Positions 1-12,669 of a stretch of 64,000 bases of DNA are shown here, in pieces. A model generated the notes under the pieces. The model was not told the DNA's origin, did no database searches, and worked only from the letters and a program-made list of their open reading frames with translations. This DNA is from Malania oleifera (Eukaryota; Streptophyta; Magnoliopsida; Santalales; Ximeniaceae): contig NC_080422.1 of the NCBI RefSeq assembly GCF_029873635.1, positions 10,509,764-10,573,763 of the forward strand, given 5' to 3'. A program made the position numbers and the translations under genes. The first letter of the stretch is position 1, and every line of letters begins with the position of its first letter.

Positions 1-720
1 CTCATCCCATCTAACTAAGTGATCCTTATGAGCCCCTGCACCAAACCATAGAAAGTCTCACATAATTTTCATATGTTTACGAGCAATCCATGTTAGAATC
101 TTAAAAAAGAACAAAACATCAAGCAGGATGACAAGCTTCAATCAAAGTAATTCAAGAGAAGAGAGCCTCCTTCCATCCATCTAACCTCTTTGTCACCCTT
201 TCCACCATTAGATCCCAAAACTCCACTACTCTAGGATTCCACCACAAAAGAACACCTAAGTAAGTCAAAGGCCAATCCCAAATGCCACACCCCACTTCAA
301 TTGACCACTACATGTTTTGCTTTTTAAGTACATTCAGAGTTGCTAAACTAATATTCCCTATATGAATTTTAAGGCCATATTCCTTTTGAAGATTTGGAGA
401 ATACCCAAAATTCATCTGAAAGAGGGACTATAGTCATCAAGGAAGAAAATAGTGTCATTAGTAAACTGGAGGTGGGATACCACCATACCCTCTCTCCTTA
501 CTTCTAAGTCTCTAACCAGCCCCCTCTCCACGACCCTATCCACTATCATGCTCAACATATTAGCTACAAGAATAAATAAAAAAGAGGATAAAGGATCACC
601 TTATCTGATGCCCCTAGAAGCACTAAACAATGATTTTGGTTCACCATTAAGAATCGTCGAGAACCACATGTAAGGTAGTCAATCTCTTATCTAAAGATGC
701 CGCCACTCACCAAAACCTTT
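1..720 (-). pseudogene. LINE (L1-like) reverse transcriptase fragment
   Basis: Read on the minus strand, 421-480 gives HLQFTNDTIFFLDDYS, the L1-type RT catalytic block (usual form FADD, here FTND). Upstream (about 660-540) is the classic GDPLSSFLFILVANMLS segment, with a stop where the family usually has Gln. Downstream (300-1) are stretches resembling WPLTYLGV, WNPRVVEFWDLMVE and RLDGWKEALFS, the post-RT part of plant LINE ORF2. Several stops and frameshifts and a changed catalytic residue make this a dead copy. It runs off the left end of the window and stops near 720, shortly before the LTR of element A. Confidence 0.8.
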
Positions 721-773
721 TCTCATAAAGACTTCATCCAAGAAGCTCTAAATTACTCTTAAGTTGTTTGGGT

Positions 774-2025
774 TTATTTAGCACGATTAGGAAAATTTGA
801 CCACTTGCTTCAACCCTCACACAAGCACATACACTAATAACTCTTTGGATTAAGAATTCAATTAACTAACATAAATACCATAAATTATGCTATATTTCAC
901 ATGTTGTTGGATTTTGAAAAGGTGTATGATGTTGTCTACAAAATAAGTCCCAAGTATTACTAATCAAGGAATCAAACTTTATGCGTAAAGATGTTAATTT
1001 CAATGTCAAGATTACAAGTTCTAAGTTAACAAACTAATATTCATACAAGTGATATTAGCTTGCAAGTGGCAATGTTGAAGTCTAAGGATTCAAATGTGCT
1101 ATTCAAATATGGAATTTCAGGCTCCAAGCAAAGGCTTACACAATATTAAGCAAGGGTTCAAACAAGTACTGAATTTACCACGAGATTCGTTGGATGACTT
1201 GACGTTGTTCAACACAAGTTAGACCACACCGTGAGTCCTTTTTACAAGCTTTGAATCAACAAGATGAACGCAGTAATGAAGTATAGGGAAAATATGTGGG
1301 TGTATAATGGTGGTGACCGTGTTTGTGTTTGATGGGGGTGGCCTTTTGGGTGAGAGGAAGGAGATGGTGATGGTGTCGCTGGATAGAGTGGTCTCTTACC
1401 ACTTGATCTTTGAAGAGAATGCCGTAACCTCACACTACACAATCGATAGATTGAACAAATTTAAACAAGCTTCAACAATGGAAATTCATTCAATATTCAA
1501 ACATAAGCTGCTATTAGAGTTCTTACAATGAAAGATATAAAAGATAGCATGGGAGGACAAGACATGAACTAGCTAAAAATTCCCACACATGCATCGGAGA
1601 CAAAGATATTTAATATTAACACTAAATCCTAACACATGAAACACTCTCACAACTTACTAAGCACACATGCAAACTTAATTGTCTTGCATTATTACAAATT
1701 AAATATGAGACATATGCCAAAGGGATGCCCAAATTCGCGTGGGGCCCATGGAGTCATGTGGGGCTCACATGGGTCTTGAGGTGGATCTTGCTTCAATACT
1801 TCACTTGGTCTTCAAGCACCTAATAATATTGAAATAAAATATCCAAGCAAATATAAATACAAAATAATAAAGTCTTTAACAAAAGTCTTCCATCAAAAGT
1901 AAATGGTCTTCAAGAAATCCCACGTGTAACTACAAAAGAGTTATGAACAGTAGTGGACATCGGGAGGTCGTCTACATGTCACCATATCTGCAAAGGAAAT
2001 AGACAATACATATTGATCCCTATCA
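774..2025 (-). repeat. 3' LTR of chromovirus A
   Basis: About 1,250 bp, homologous over its length to 19802-23189 once the insertion there is removed, and in shortened form to the 181-bp solo LTR at 34384-34564. In element orientation it begins TGATAGGGATCAATATG at 2025, directly after a purine-rich tract (CTTGGGAGAGA, complement of about 2026-2036) that would be the polypurine tract. The outer end near 774 is diverged (ttatttagcacg against tgatgtaggacg in the other copies). Confidence 0.75.
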
Positions 2026-4530
2026 TCTCTCCCAAGCCCAAAAGAATTCTTCTCCGAATAATGAGAAGTGGTGTACTAGGAATACAACTCTGGGTCGAGA
2101 CGAAGGAGGTCTTCTTTAAGAATCCAACTTCTCTTGGAAAGTGGCTTGCCTCTCCACTTGACCAAGAAATTTTGGTATGATCCTAAGTGTTGTCTTGTCA
2201 TCCCAGATCTCTTCTATCTCATCAAGGTTCTTTGGTATGGGTAAAGGTGGAGGCAAAGACAACTTTGGGTTTTCATGCTCATGAGGAGTGAGGAATGGAG
2301 TAGGATCACCTGCAAGGTTAGAATTGGAAGGCTCCACTAAAGATGATGCTTCAAGAAAATGGGTTAGATCTTCAATATTAAACACACTGCTTATACCAAA
2401 ATCAATAAGAATATCAAGCACATAAGCATTAGAACTACTTTTCTATAAAACTTAATTTGAAAGGTCTCATCTTTTTGTCATGTAGCTCTCTTAGCTTTTC
2501 TACATGAATCCTCAGAAAAAATGCAGACCATAGCCATATCACCCTTTAAAAATTCTTGCAACCTACGATGTATAAGTACTAGATTTATAATGCTCATTAT
2601 TCAAATTAATTTTCATTCTTATTTCAGAGTGTAGATTATGTATGTGTTTTGCAAAAGCATCAACTTGCTCACTCACTCTAATCTGTGGGGGTAATGGGAT
2701 AAGATCTATAGGCTTCCTAGGTTGGTAACCAATGACAACTTGAAAAAGGACTCAATCCTGTGGTTCTATTTACTGAACTATTAAATGCAAATTCAGCCAT
2801 AGGAAGACACAAATCCCACGAACCTATGTTTTCACCCACTAGACATCTCAATAGATCACCTAAGCTCTTATTAACTACCTCAGTTTGCCCATCAATTTGG
2901 GGGGTGGTAAGCACTAAAAAACTGGAGTTTGGTGCCCAACATGGCCCACAAGGTCTTTCAAAAATAACTCACAAATATTACATCCCTATTAGAAACAATG
3001 GTCTTGGGAAGACTATGTAGTCTTATAACTTCCTTGAAAAAGATAGTGGCTATTTTATATGCATCATGTGTCTTGTTGCATGGAATGAAGTGTGACATTT
3101 TAGAAAATCTATCCATAACAACAAACATAGAATCATAGTCCTAGGGAGTCTTAAAACAAAGTCCATACCGATGTCCTGCTAAGGGGTATGAGGCACAGGT
3201 AAAGGAGTATACACCAGTGTTTTGCTTCTTACCACAATAAGACACAATTTTAGCAACATCCCTTTTCAAACTAGGCCAAAAGAATCTATCCTCTACCATG
3301 GCAATGGTCTAATCTCTACCAAAATGACTTGCAACACCACCTGTATACAATTCCCATCTCAACTAGTCACGTAGAGATGTAGAGGGTATGCACAACCTAG
3401 TCCTTTTAATTAGGAATCCACCATGGATCATAAAATCAGGATGGTTTCTAGGAAGTCCTTGTAATAGGTCAGAAAAGACGTCGCAGAAATTAGGACATTG
3501 GGAATATTCTCTTTTAATACTCTCAAAGCCTATGACTTTCACTTCTAAGGTCTATAATGTGGCCACAACTTGGCTCAAGGCATCATCAACTTTGTTTTCA
3601 ACACCGACTCGGTGTTTGAGCACAAAAGTGTCTTGTTGAATGTATTCAACCCACTTTACATGCCTATGATTCAATTTCTTTTGGGTGCTCAAGTATCTAA
3701 GGGCCTGGTGGTCAGAAAAGAGTACAAACTCCTATGGGAGCAAATGATGTCTCTAGTACCTCAAAGATTGAACCACAACATAGAATTCTTTATCATAGGT
3801 GGAGTATCGCTGGTTTGCTTCATTCAATTTTTCACTAAAGAAGGCAACATGGTGGCCCTTTTGACTAAGCACTCCTTCTATGCCTACACCAGAAGCATCA
3901 CAAGCTACTTCAAACAATTTCCGAAAGTCAGGAAGGTGTAGCACAAGTGCTTTTGTCATCATGTCTTTTATGTCTAAAAAGGCTTTGGTTGTAGCTTTAG
4001 GTCATATGAACTCACCTTTATTAAGACAATTTGTGATGGGTGTCATGATGGTACTAGAGTTCTTAATGAACCTTCAGTAAAATGTGGCTAACCCATAGAA
4101 TCTTCTTGCTTCATGAATGTTCCTAGGAGTAGGCCAATTTTTAATGGCTTTGACCTTTTCAAAGTCAACATAAACTCCATTTTCAGTCATAACAAATCCT
4201 AAAAAGATTACCTAAGAGGTCATGAAAGTACACTTTTTCAGGTTTGCATACAATTTCTGCTCTCTCTTAGCACTTCAAACACTCTTCTCAAGTGAACTAG
4301 ATGCTTCCTTGTTTGGCTATAAATTAGGATATCATCAAAATAGACAACAAGGAAATGCCCAATGAAAGGTCTCAAGATTTGAGTCATCACTCTCATGAAT
4401 GTGCTAGGTGCATTAGTAAGGCCAAATGGCATCACCAACCACTCATACAAACCCTCTTTGGTTTTTAAAGTAGTTTTCCATTCATCTCCAGGCCTTATAC
4501 TTATTTGGTGGTATCCACTCTTAAGATCAA
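2026..4530 (-). pseudogene. Chromovirus A pol, 3' part: RT second half, RNase H, integrase, chromodomain
   Basis: Minus-strand translation of 4530-4238 continues RT from IDLKSGYHQ through [16 protein letters not shown] to [13 protein letters not shown], so the catalytic Y-F-D-D box is intact here. At 3962-3753 comes the RNase H entry (FEVACDASGVGIEGVLSQ). At 2914-2717 is the integrase C-terminal part (TPQIDGQTEVVNKSLGDLLR, then WDLCLPMAEFAFNSS). Near 2190-2100 an FLVKWRGKPLSKRSW segment is a chromodomain core. Between these are several frame changes and stops. RT breaks off exactly at 4530, where a solo LTR is inserted, and resumes at 8273. Confidence 0.85.
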
Positions 4531-5560
4531 TGTGGCACTCTAAACCTGGTGGGGCCCGAAGTGATATTCTCTATACCTATATCTTTAATAACATCATTAT
4601 AAAAACTCAAACCCGAAGTGGGGTGTTGGGTACACCTGTCCATAATTCATTTAAAACATGGAGCAAAAATACTTCATACCACAAAAACTAAACCAGAGTA
4701 CCAAACCTTCTTATAATTACCCATATATCTCCAAGCATGGATAATACATCCCAGATAAATAAAACATATCTATATACACATATATACATGCTAGTGTCTC
4801 ACATAAACTTATTTTAAACAACACAATCTAATCCCGCCCCAAGCTCCCTAAGCTCGACTCCTTGGATTTCCTGAAATATTAAAAGTTATTGGGGTGAGAC
4901 CCTTCTCAGTAAGACGGAATAGATTATCATCAGTGTGTGACAATATGAGTTTTAGTGTAGTAAACGTATCCATTAAATAATTTACTTTAACTAAGAAATC
5001 ATGTAAAACTTTACCCACACCTATACATTCATAAATATATACATTCTTTTCAAAAACATGCTTTATCGGAATAAATTTCTCTGTGTACGTAATTCATCAT
5101 ATATACATAAAGGATTTTCCCTGAATGGACATTCATATATCATCATGTAATAACCCCATATGATCGAGTTGTGCGGTCTAAAGACTGGATTTAGCCATAG
5201 CTGGCCTACCTCTAGGCTAACTCAAACATAATCGTCTATAAGTACAATTGGCCTACCCAGTCTGGTCTGGACTCCAGGGGGGTAGTCTACTCTTCTTAGG
5301 CCCAATCGACTATCCAATTGCCTACACTCTTATAATAATGTGGCTGCACTAACATATCATACTAGAAACGGTACCATGCTCTTAACATAATTGGTCCATT
5401 AGGGTTCTTATGCCATATAGTACCATTTATAAAATAAACAGTAACATGCTCTCATTTCACAATTTAGTATAAAACTTTTCATATTCACAAGTCTGAACAA
5501 ATCCAGTTATAACCGTCATTTCATATCATAATCGGTATAAAACTGTCATATTATAACTAT

Positions 5561-7317
5561 TATCACGCCCCCAACCCGGCAATGGGACTCAGGGGTGAAT
5601 TAGTAACCTAACCTGTCTTTGTATCATACAAAACATCCAAACACAGGATAATGAATGAGGGTCTGACCCCGTGGGGTTCCTAGGCACCCTATACACATCC
5701 ATATACAATAGAACATATGCAGCGGAAAAAGGTCATTCTATACATATATGGTACCATACCAGAGTCTATACAAAGGGGTCAAACTCCAAAAAAATAGCAC
5801 AAACCCAGGTGGCAGCCAAAACTCCCAAAAGACCACCCAGCACTAGCATAGAACTTACCCAGGTACCTCCCACAATACACCAACCACTACGCTCATACAC
5901 CTAGAAGCTAGCTCCGATTACCTGAAGGACTAGAAATATATGTACGTACAGCATGGGTGAGACACCTCTCAGTAAGGAAGAATACAAGTTATATCAGTGT
6001 GTGGCATTTGAGTGTTATCATGACATACCAACATGCATAGTTCAACAATCAAAACAGTTCCAGTATTTTCACAAAACAAGCAATACAATCTGGTATCGTC
6101 ACACCCTTCGGTAAAAACCGATAATCTGGTGATATTTCACACCCTTCGTCTTGAAGCCGGACTGTCTGGTGGTATTTCACACCCTTCGACAAATGCCGGT
6201 GCCCTCGATAACCTGTCATAGCATCAGCATTGAACCGATGCAGATATGGTGTTCGCACACTCTTCGGCTCGAAATCCAGTTGATCTAGTGGTATTGCACA
6301 CTATTCAACAAAAGACGGATTTTCAAACCTGGAACAATTCGGAACCCCGTTCCAATTTCACCAAAATACAACACATGCATGCTCACATAACCAAAAAAAA
6401 CCAAACTCATTTGGTAATCCAAATTCATGATTTTACAAACATATACAGTTTAAATAAAGTCGAGGCACAACCATCCTTATTACACAGTATAAATCATCAT
6501 ATACATACAGTTTTCCAACAAAACCAGGGATGCAGCCCATCGCCCCCATTTTTCCCAAAACTGTAACATGAAAAACACATAATTTTACACGTCAGATTTC
6601 CCCAAATGAGTAATCAAAACACACATTGGAACATGGACCACGGCTCCACCGAGTCCGATTTCAAAAATAACTGATATAAACACAGTTCCCCTTACCTTTC
6701 CCTAAACGATAAATCCCGAACTCGAAGGCCCCTAAACAGCGAACTGAGTTCCAAAACCTACAACGTACAATACAGAATATACTCATGACTCCACTCTCTA
6801 CAAAACTACTAGAACAGAAAAGAAAATAGAGCCTTACCTCGATTTTGGGCTAAAACCCGAAAACACCCGAAACAAAGATTCGATCCATAGATATTGTAAA
6901 GAATCCTTCCACAATCCTAGTGGTAACTTCATATTAACGATTCTCGCAATAAAAGGCAAATAAATCTAGAGAGATGGAGAATAGGAAGAGTTTCTAGAGA
7001 GATAGAGAGAGAAAATGAGATTTCATTGCTTGGAAGTAAGGAAACTAATATTTATAGCACCTTTGACTCGGCCACCCTCGTCGAAGAATGGCATCCTCGT
7101 CGACGAGGCCATATAGATAGCTTGTCGATGAGATGAGGACCTCATCAATGAACCTGGGATCTCTGATTTTTCGAAACCCCTCGGCTTCTCCTCATCGACG
7201 AGCCTCTGAATTTTGTCGACGAGCAGCGCATGGACTTCATTGAAGAAGCCTACTTAATTCCCAATTTGCCCCTCTCTTAATTAATTAAACCCACCTATCA
7301 CGGTTCATGTTCTTACA
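5561..7317 (-). mobile_element. Solo LTR C1 nested in solo LTR B1
   Basis: 1,757 bp with ends tatcacgcccccaacccgg and gttcatgttcttaca, flanked by a perfect TSD actat (5556-5560 and 7318-7322). Sequence on both sides is the ataactatcatatcataa repeat of B1. It holds a direct-repeat block (about 6100-6310, units near 40 bp starting cacacccttcg) and, near 7075-7250, TCGTCGACGAGG-type palindromes that mark the U3 side, so it lies in minus orientation. A TATA-like tatttatagc lies at about 7051. No coding sequence was seen. Confidence 0.85.
6095..6310. repeat. About 40-bp imperfect tandem repeat in solo LTR C1
   Basis: The string cacacccttcg recurs near 6100, 6139 and 6179, with decayed copies near 6257 and 6297 (cacactcttcgg, cacactattca). 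Each is followed by a cc-ggt or ccagt block and tctggtg/tctagtgg. Confidence 0.7.
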
Positions 7318-7887
7318 ACTATCATATTATAACTCAGTATAAAACTGTCATATCATAATTGGTATCAAATCGTCATATCATAACTATCAATATCGTATCT
7401 TAGTATAAAATTGTCATATCATAATCGATATAAAACCGTCATATCATAACTGTTCCTCCTGCCACACAATTTGAGTGATAATATATAATGTAATTAGCTG
7501 CTTAGGAAAAATATATTTCACTGAAAACAAGGGTATGATCATCTCCATAATTTTATATAACTCAAAATACTTGTTTAATAAGAAAAATAAGATGATTACC
7601 CTACTCACTTTTGTTTTTCCCAAATACATATATATAATAATCAGAATCACCATATCCATATGCCTAAATATTCAGAAAAATCATATATAACGTTCATGTA
7701 ATGACATACTCCTTTTTAATCGGATAAATTTCTAAAAAAATAATTGACGTAATCTATTCCTCTTACCTTATCCCTGGAGTGGTGCCTATGATGCCCAAAC
7801 GACGAATCTGCTCTAGTTAAAATGCTGAGAATCAGAGCTAGGAAGTGGTGTTTGTTTTTCAATCTGGCCTAGAAATAAAGAGAAATT

Positions 7888-7888
<1 letters not shown>

Positions 7889-7969
<81 letters not shown>
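7889..7969. repeat. (GA)n microsatellite in LTR B1
   Basis: About 80 bp of near-pure GA. The related solo LTR at 29350-31473 has a GA tract at the equivalent place (31143-31194), so the tract is a family feature rather than a local accident. Confidence 0.95.
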
Positions 7970-7970
<1 letters not shown>

Positions 7971-8192
7971 GATTCACAACCCTAGGAAGAGAGAGAGGAT
8001 TTCCCAAAAAAAAAAAAAGAACTAAAATCCTATTTATAGGCTGCTGTCCCAGATAAAACCATGGTTTGGTCTTTAACCAAACCATTTTTACAGTGTTTTT
8101 ACTTTAATGACTCTCGGTAATTCAAAACCGTCGATGGTTTTTCCTAAACTCACCAAACCATCGACAATTTGGTCTGCACCAAACCAAACTCC

Positions 8193-8196
<4 letters not shown>

Positions 8197-8248
<52 letters not shown>
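8197..8248. repeat. (TA)n microsatellite near the U3 end of LTR B1
   Basis: About 52 bp of uninterrupted TA, directly inside the LTR end. Confidence 0.95.
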
Positions 8249-8250
<2 letters not shown>

Positions 8251-8272
8251 TTTTCCAGGTCTCTACAATCAA

Positions 8273-9250
8273 TCTTTGAAAAGATCTTCGAACCAACCAT
8301 TTGATCAAGCATGTCATCAAGTCTAGGTATAGGAAACCTATGCTTGATGGTGATCTTATTAATGACTCTACTATCAACACACATTCTCTATGTTCCATCT
8401 TTCTTAGGAGTGATAAGGCGGGGCATGCACATGGGCTCATACTCTCTTGAATAAAACTCTTATTTCTCAGCTCATCAACTTGCCTTTTTAATTCATTATG
8501 TTCTTTGGGATTCATCCTATAATGAGGCAAATTAGGCAAAGATGATCCTAGAACAAGGTCTATGGCATGTTGAATGTCTCTCATGGGAGGTAATTCATTT
8601 GGAAGCTAAAAAATAACATCCTCAAACTCATAAAGTATGGGTGACACCTCAGGTGGTGTCTCATGTTCAAGAATAGAGGAGTTATTCTCTTTAGTCACCA
8701 CAACATAGAAAACTTGTGTGTCTTTGCTTTCTTGTTCAAATTACTTTTTGCTTAAAATATGCAATGAATTTCCAATCTTCTATTTTCCTTTCAAGCCCTT
8801 CCTTTTATTGTCTTGCTTGTCCTTTTTATCAATTTTAGGCTCAAGGGGACTCAAGACAACCTTTTTCCCATTACACCTAAAGGTATAGGTGTTGGCACAA
8901 CCATTGTGTGAAATATCAAGGTCATAAAGCCAATGTCTTCCTAAAAGAATATGGGCAACATCCATAAGGACATCACACCAAATTTCATCTTCATAGTCCA
9001 TTATTTTGACGGGGACTAAGCATCTAATGCTTATGGACATTGTTGCTGCATTTACCCAAGCAACTTTTTTGGGATGGGGATGAGGTTCCATTTTCAAATT
9101 CAATTTTTTTGAAGCTAATTTTGAAATTACATTCATGCAACTCCCTCCATCAATGATCATTTTATAACTTTTATTCCCACGCTTAATGTATGTATGAAAA
9201 TAGAAGTGTAGTGCCAATCCTCTTGTTCTCGAAGAGTCACGATGATGCAT
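8273..9250 (-). pseudogene. Chromovirus A protease and first half of RT
   Basis: At 9250-8780 a minus-strand frame carries an aspartic-protease block, MIIDGGSCMNVISKLASKKL (family DSGSxxN; here DGGS), followed by LLGRHWLYDLDISHNG. RT starts near 8590: [29 protein letters not shown], then the [20 protein letters not shown] block and KIFSKID at 8273. The two parts are in different frames with stops between, so they are decayed. RT stops exactly at the TSD atcaa of solo LTR B1 and continues at 4530. Confidence 0.85.
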
Positions 9251-9706
9251 CTCATAATATTCAGATTAGCATTTTCATTTTCCTCAATTGACAACTCATC
9301 CTCATTGGCTAATTCCTTGGGAATATAGGGTTGTTCTTCACCTCGAATCTTCCTCTTCATCCTCTTTTTCAATTGCAAAATTTCTAGTTGGGCATTGCTT
9401 AGCAAAGTTGCCTCTTTTGTGACATTTATAACACACATCATTCCCAGAATTTTGTTTTGAGGGCCTATTTATAGGTGCCTTTCCTTTGTCACTCGACCCA
9501 TGTTGGTTGTTGGACAGTGGGATTGCTACCTCTAGAAGTCACTCGACCTATGTTGGTGGGTCTAGTCTTCTCGTATGATGCGGCCTTTCTTGGGTAAGTA
9601 TCATTGGAAGTGTTCCCAAATTTTCTTCCCATTTGAACTTTACTCATTTGCTCATAGTCATGTGGCAAATTGAATGCATGCTCAAGTGAGTCAATATGAT
9701 GGGAAA
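9251..9706 (-). pseudogene. Chromovirus A gag C-terminal part with zinc knuckle
   Basis: Minus-strand reading gives the gag C-terminal segment HHIDSLEHAFNLPHDYEQM, then a zinc knuckle near 9440-9390 reading CYKCHKRGNFAKQC. This is the CX2CX4HX4C pattern with the His replaced by Asn. The upstream half of gag lies at 18737-19672; the 9-kb element inserted between them is flanked by ggaaa at 9702-9706 and 18732-18736. Confidence 0.75.
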
Positions 9707-11574
9707 TGTAAGGACCCGAACCCGAGTGAGTTCCTACATATAAATTTTTCAGTGGACACACATAAATCTAAATTATTTTTATTACCAGAGCACTAATTAG
9801 CTTTATTACAAATATATGTCTCAACTATTAAAATGAAAATTTCTAAAATTCTAAAATACACAAACATATTCTAAATTGTATTGTGCTAAATTTTTATTCT
9901 ACTCTACTCTTTCTACTGCCACCCATACACTTGCTACGCCAGATTTCTGGTATACTCTTCAAATTATCTGAAATGTAAAATAACGATTGGGGTGAGATGA
10001 CGCTCAGTAAGTAAATAAAATTATTATCAGTGTGTGGCCAAAATGAACTTTCATAATATTATACTTTCGTAAAATAATATTTAATACTATAACTTCAAAA
10101 CTACTTTTAAAATAAATGTGAATTTAAAATTTTCTACATAAAACTTTTACCATCAACTACAACAGTAAAATTTTATAATCATATACTGTAATTGTTAAAT
10201 TAAACCTTTAAAACTATAAATATAATATTTAAATATATACATATATACTCTTCCTTACACATTTCCTTTAGATCGTCATTTAGACACAAAAATAGCCATG
10301 TTCACATAAACATATATTTTTCTTTCAAATCATCAATAGCTCTATACACGTAATTAAATATGTATATGCATATACTATAAAAAATCACCCTTAGGTCTGT
10401 TAGTCGTAAGTCATGTTTACCCCCATGATTGGGTTATGCGGTTCGAAAACTGGACTTAACTGGCTAGACGGTCAAACTAAATCAACATACATAATCATTA
10501 AGTGAGAATTTCCCTATTAAACCTTGGTCCGACCCAGATGTGCACTCAGGAGAAATCCATTATTATATAAAACCACTCTGTAAACAATGTGGGTGCACTC
10601 TGATCCGTTTAAACTTTAAGTTGCAGTACCGAGTATTCATAATTTCGGTATCGTCTGAGTCATAAGGGGTTTTGAAAACATCTTACTATACAATTAAAAT
10701 AATATCATAAAAATCTCATTTTTACTCATATTTTCGTGAAATATGCAATATAAAAAAATAAACTCATGTCATCTTTACTCATATTTTCGTGAAATATGCA
10801 ACGTAAAAATAAACTCATGCCACACAATTTTTGTATTAAAAATATTTTTTTAAATAAAAATTAATGCTGTAAAATACCTGAGGGGTTTAGAACATTTATT
10901 AACTCAAAAATAAACGCAAGTATATTAAAAATAAAACTGATATAATTAAATATGCATAAAAACAAATTCGGGAGAATTTTATGAAAATAACTAACATAAT
11001 CAAAATTTACTTACAAATACACTCGGGTATAAATTTTAAATAAAAATATAACATAATCAAATTTACTTATCTTTTACTTAACCTTGTGATACGATCACAA
11101 CGAATATCGCTAAAAAATGAGATTGGAAAGAATGGGTGAGTGAAAATTTTAATTATAAAAAAAATTCTCCTTCCACCGTTAATTATTTCACTTACTAATC
11201 ATTCTTTTCCTCGAAAAATTTTTTGTGAAAAATGAAGGTTGAGAACTTCCTATTTATAGGAAAATTTTGGGGAAGAAAATGGAATTTGTAAAAGTGTGGG
11301 GAGAGGGGTGAAATTATAATTTTTTTAAAATAAAAGAATGAGTAAGGAATGGGCATGGGATGAGCACGGGCTGAGAGGCATGGGATGTGGATAGGGGTAC
11401 ATGTGGGGAAAATGAGAGTACTTGCTGACAATCCCATTTAATTATTTTTTAATTAATTTACTTAATTAATAAATTAATTAATTCATAATTTTTTTGAAAT
11501 CATTATTATTATTATTTTTACGCTACATTTTAGTGTGTATATATATTTGAAAAAGAATTAAGTTCGAATCTAGA

Positions 11575-11730
11575 AAACTCATGTGGACCCCACATGGTCT
11601 TGTGGGCCCCACACAACTTCAAGACTCTAGTGGGTCCTACGTAACTCCAATAGTCCTCACACGATTTTATGGGCCTTACACAGTTTCGGGACTCATGTGA
11701 ACCCCACACGATCTTGTGGTCCTTGCATAG
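11575..11730. repeat. GGGCCCAC-type repeat array in LTR
   Basis: Repeats of tgtgggccccacac and catgtggaccccacat separated by 25-45 bp. The same array lies at 18225-18400 in the partner LTR, and similar motifs occur in element A's LTRs (about 1737-1775 and 20767-20830). TGGGCC is the core of site II/TCP-type promoter elements in plants; a regulatory role is inference. Confidence 0.6.
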
Positions 11731-12186
11731 GATATCTATATTATTATTATTATTATTATTATATCGTATATTTCTACAAATTATGTCAGTCAAAACATTA
11801 TTTTATTTATATGTACTTATTTACGTGTACAAACAGTGTGTATCCTGTTTATCCTACAAAATTCCATTTTGACTAGGCCGACCTCCACGGAGTGACTGAA
11901 TCACAATGGTCTCTAAGGACTCAATAAGACAAGGGATTTCTTAGGCATCAAACATGGAATCAAGGATCCTATAGAAAAACACATTTGTATTAATAATAAC
12001 TTAATGACCATTTTTATTATTTTATGTAACGCCCCAACCTAGGTCTATCAGGGAGCACTAAATCTCTCATCCTCCACCTGGACCAAACACCAGGGGGCAG
12101 CCTTATCAGACTAATGACTGGCCCCACAGACCAACACATGTCATTTTCAGTATGTTTTGTCCTCACTTACACACTTCCTAAGAAAA

Positions 12187-12297
12187 CTTCCCAAAAGGTC
12201 ACCCATCTCAAGATTACCCCAAGTTAAGCACGCTTAACCGTGAAGTTCTTATACGAAAGCTCCGAAAAGAAAGGTGCACCTTATTGATATAGGTAGT
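12187..12297 (-). other. 5S-rRNA-like domain in Cassandra LTR 1
   Basis: The complement contains the 5S internal promoter elements in order: a GGTTAAGCGTGCTTAAC box A region, then a TGAGATGGGTGACC box C region and a GGGAAG end. The remembered plant 5S has GTTAAGCGTGCTTGGGC and GGATGGGTGACCTCCTGGG. It is part of a retroelement LTR and diverged, so it is not a 5S gene. Confidence 0.85.
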
Positions 12298-12340
12298 AAC
12301 ATCTAATCCTTTTTAAGACTTTCTTCCACGGGGTATCACA

Positions 12341-12669
12341 TTCTCCCCCACTTACAGAACGCAACGTCCTCGTTGCGAACCCACATTTCGAAACCCAGGC
12401 GATGTGAATCTCATCACACTTCTGACCAGGTAATTGCTCTGATACCATTTGTAACAAACCCCCTTTCGAGTGTTGTCACTTTCCTTATGGGCCTTGCGCC
12501 TGTGGCAACAACGGGTACCTATCAGAGCACTCACTAAGATTGAGGCGTTACGTATCACTATCTCTCAATTCAGTAAGCCCTCGGGCAGAGAGTCTTACTT
12601 CGCCACAATCATTCATAAGCGAGAGTTCTCGAGGATCAGGGGTAACTACCCCTTTGCTCTGATACCATT
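12341..12669 (-). repeat. Cassandra internal region 1, with a second PBS-like block
   Basis: Starts with the PPT complement (ttctccccca) and ends with the PBS complement at 12655-12669. A second copy of the PBS complement plus LTR-like start (tgctctgataccatttgtaac) lies inside at about 12433-12453. Internal region 2 (12987-13316) has the same pattern, with the inner copy near 13080-13102. Confidence 0.75.

Larger units (their letters stand above)
4531..8267 (-). mobile_element. Solo LTR B1 (gypsy family B) inserted in chromovirus A RT
   Basis: Bounded by TG...CA ends (tgtggcactc at 4531, ggtctctaca to 8267) and a perfect 5-bp TSD, atcaa at 4526-4530 and 8268-8272. Removing the insert and one TSD rejoins the RT codons of a KIDLK motif in frame. 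The family is the same as the solo LTR at 29350-31473: shared layout with a block near 4895 (ggggtgagac... cagtaag), a block near 5165 (gatcgagttgtgcgg), a GA tract and an accgtcgatggtt array near the U3 end. It is itself split by another solo LTR at 5561-7317; its own length is about 1,975 bp. Confidence 0.9.

Noticed and set aside
7813-8085. Minus-strand open frame with a long Ser-Leu run
   Set aside because: Generated by the GA microsatellite; no other support.
8150-8384. Minus-strand frame that continues RT into a Tyr-Ile run
   Set aside because: The Tyr-Ile run is the TA microsatellite of solo LTR B1; the true RT continuation is at 4530.
12187-12297. Functional 5S rRNA gene
   Set aside because: Diverged in and between promoter boxes, occurs inside Cassandra LTRs, and repeats with the LTR period rather than as a 5S array.
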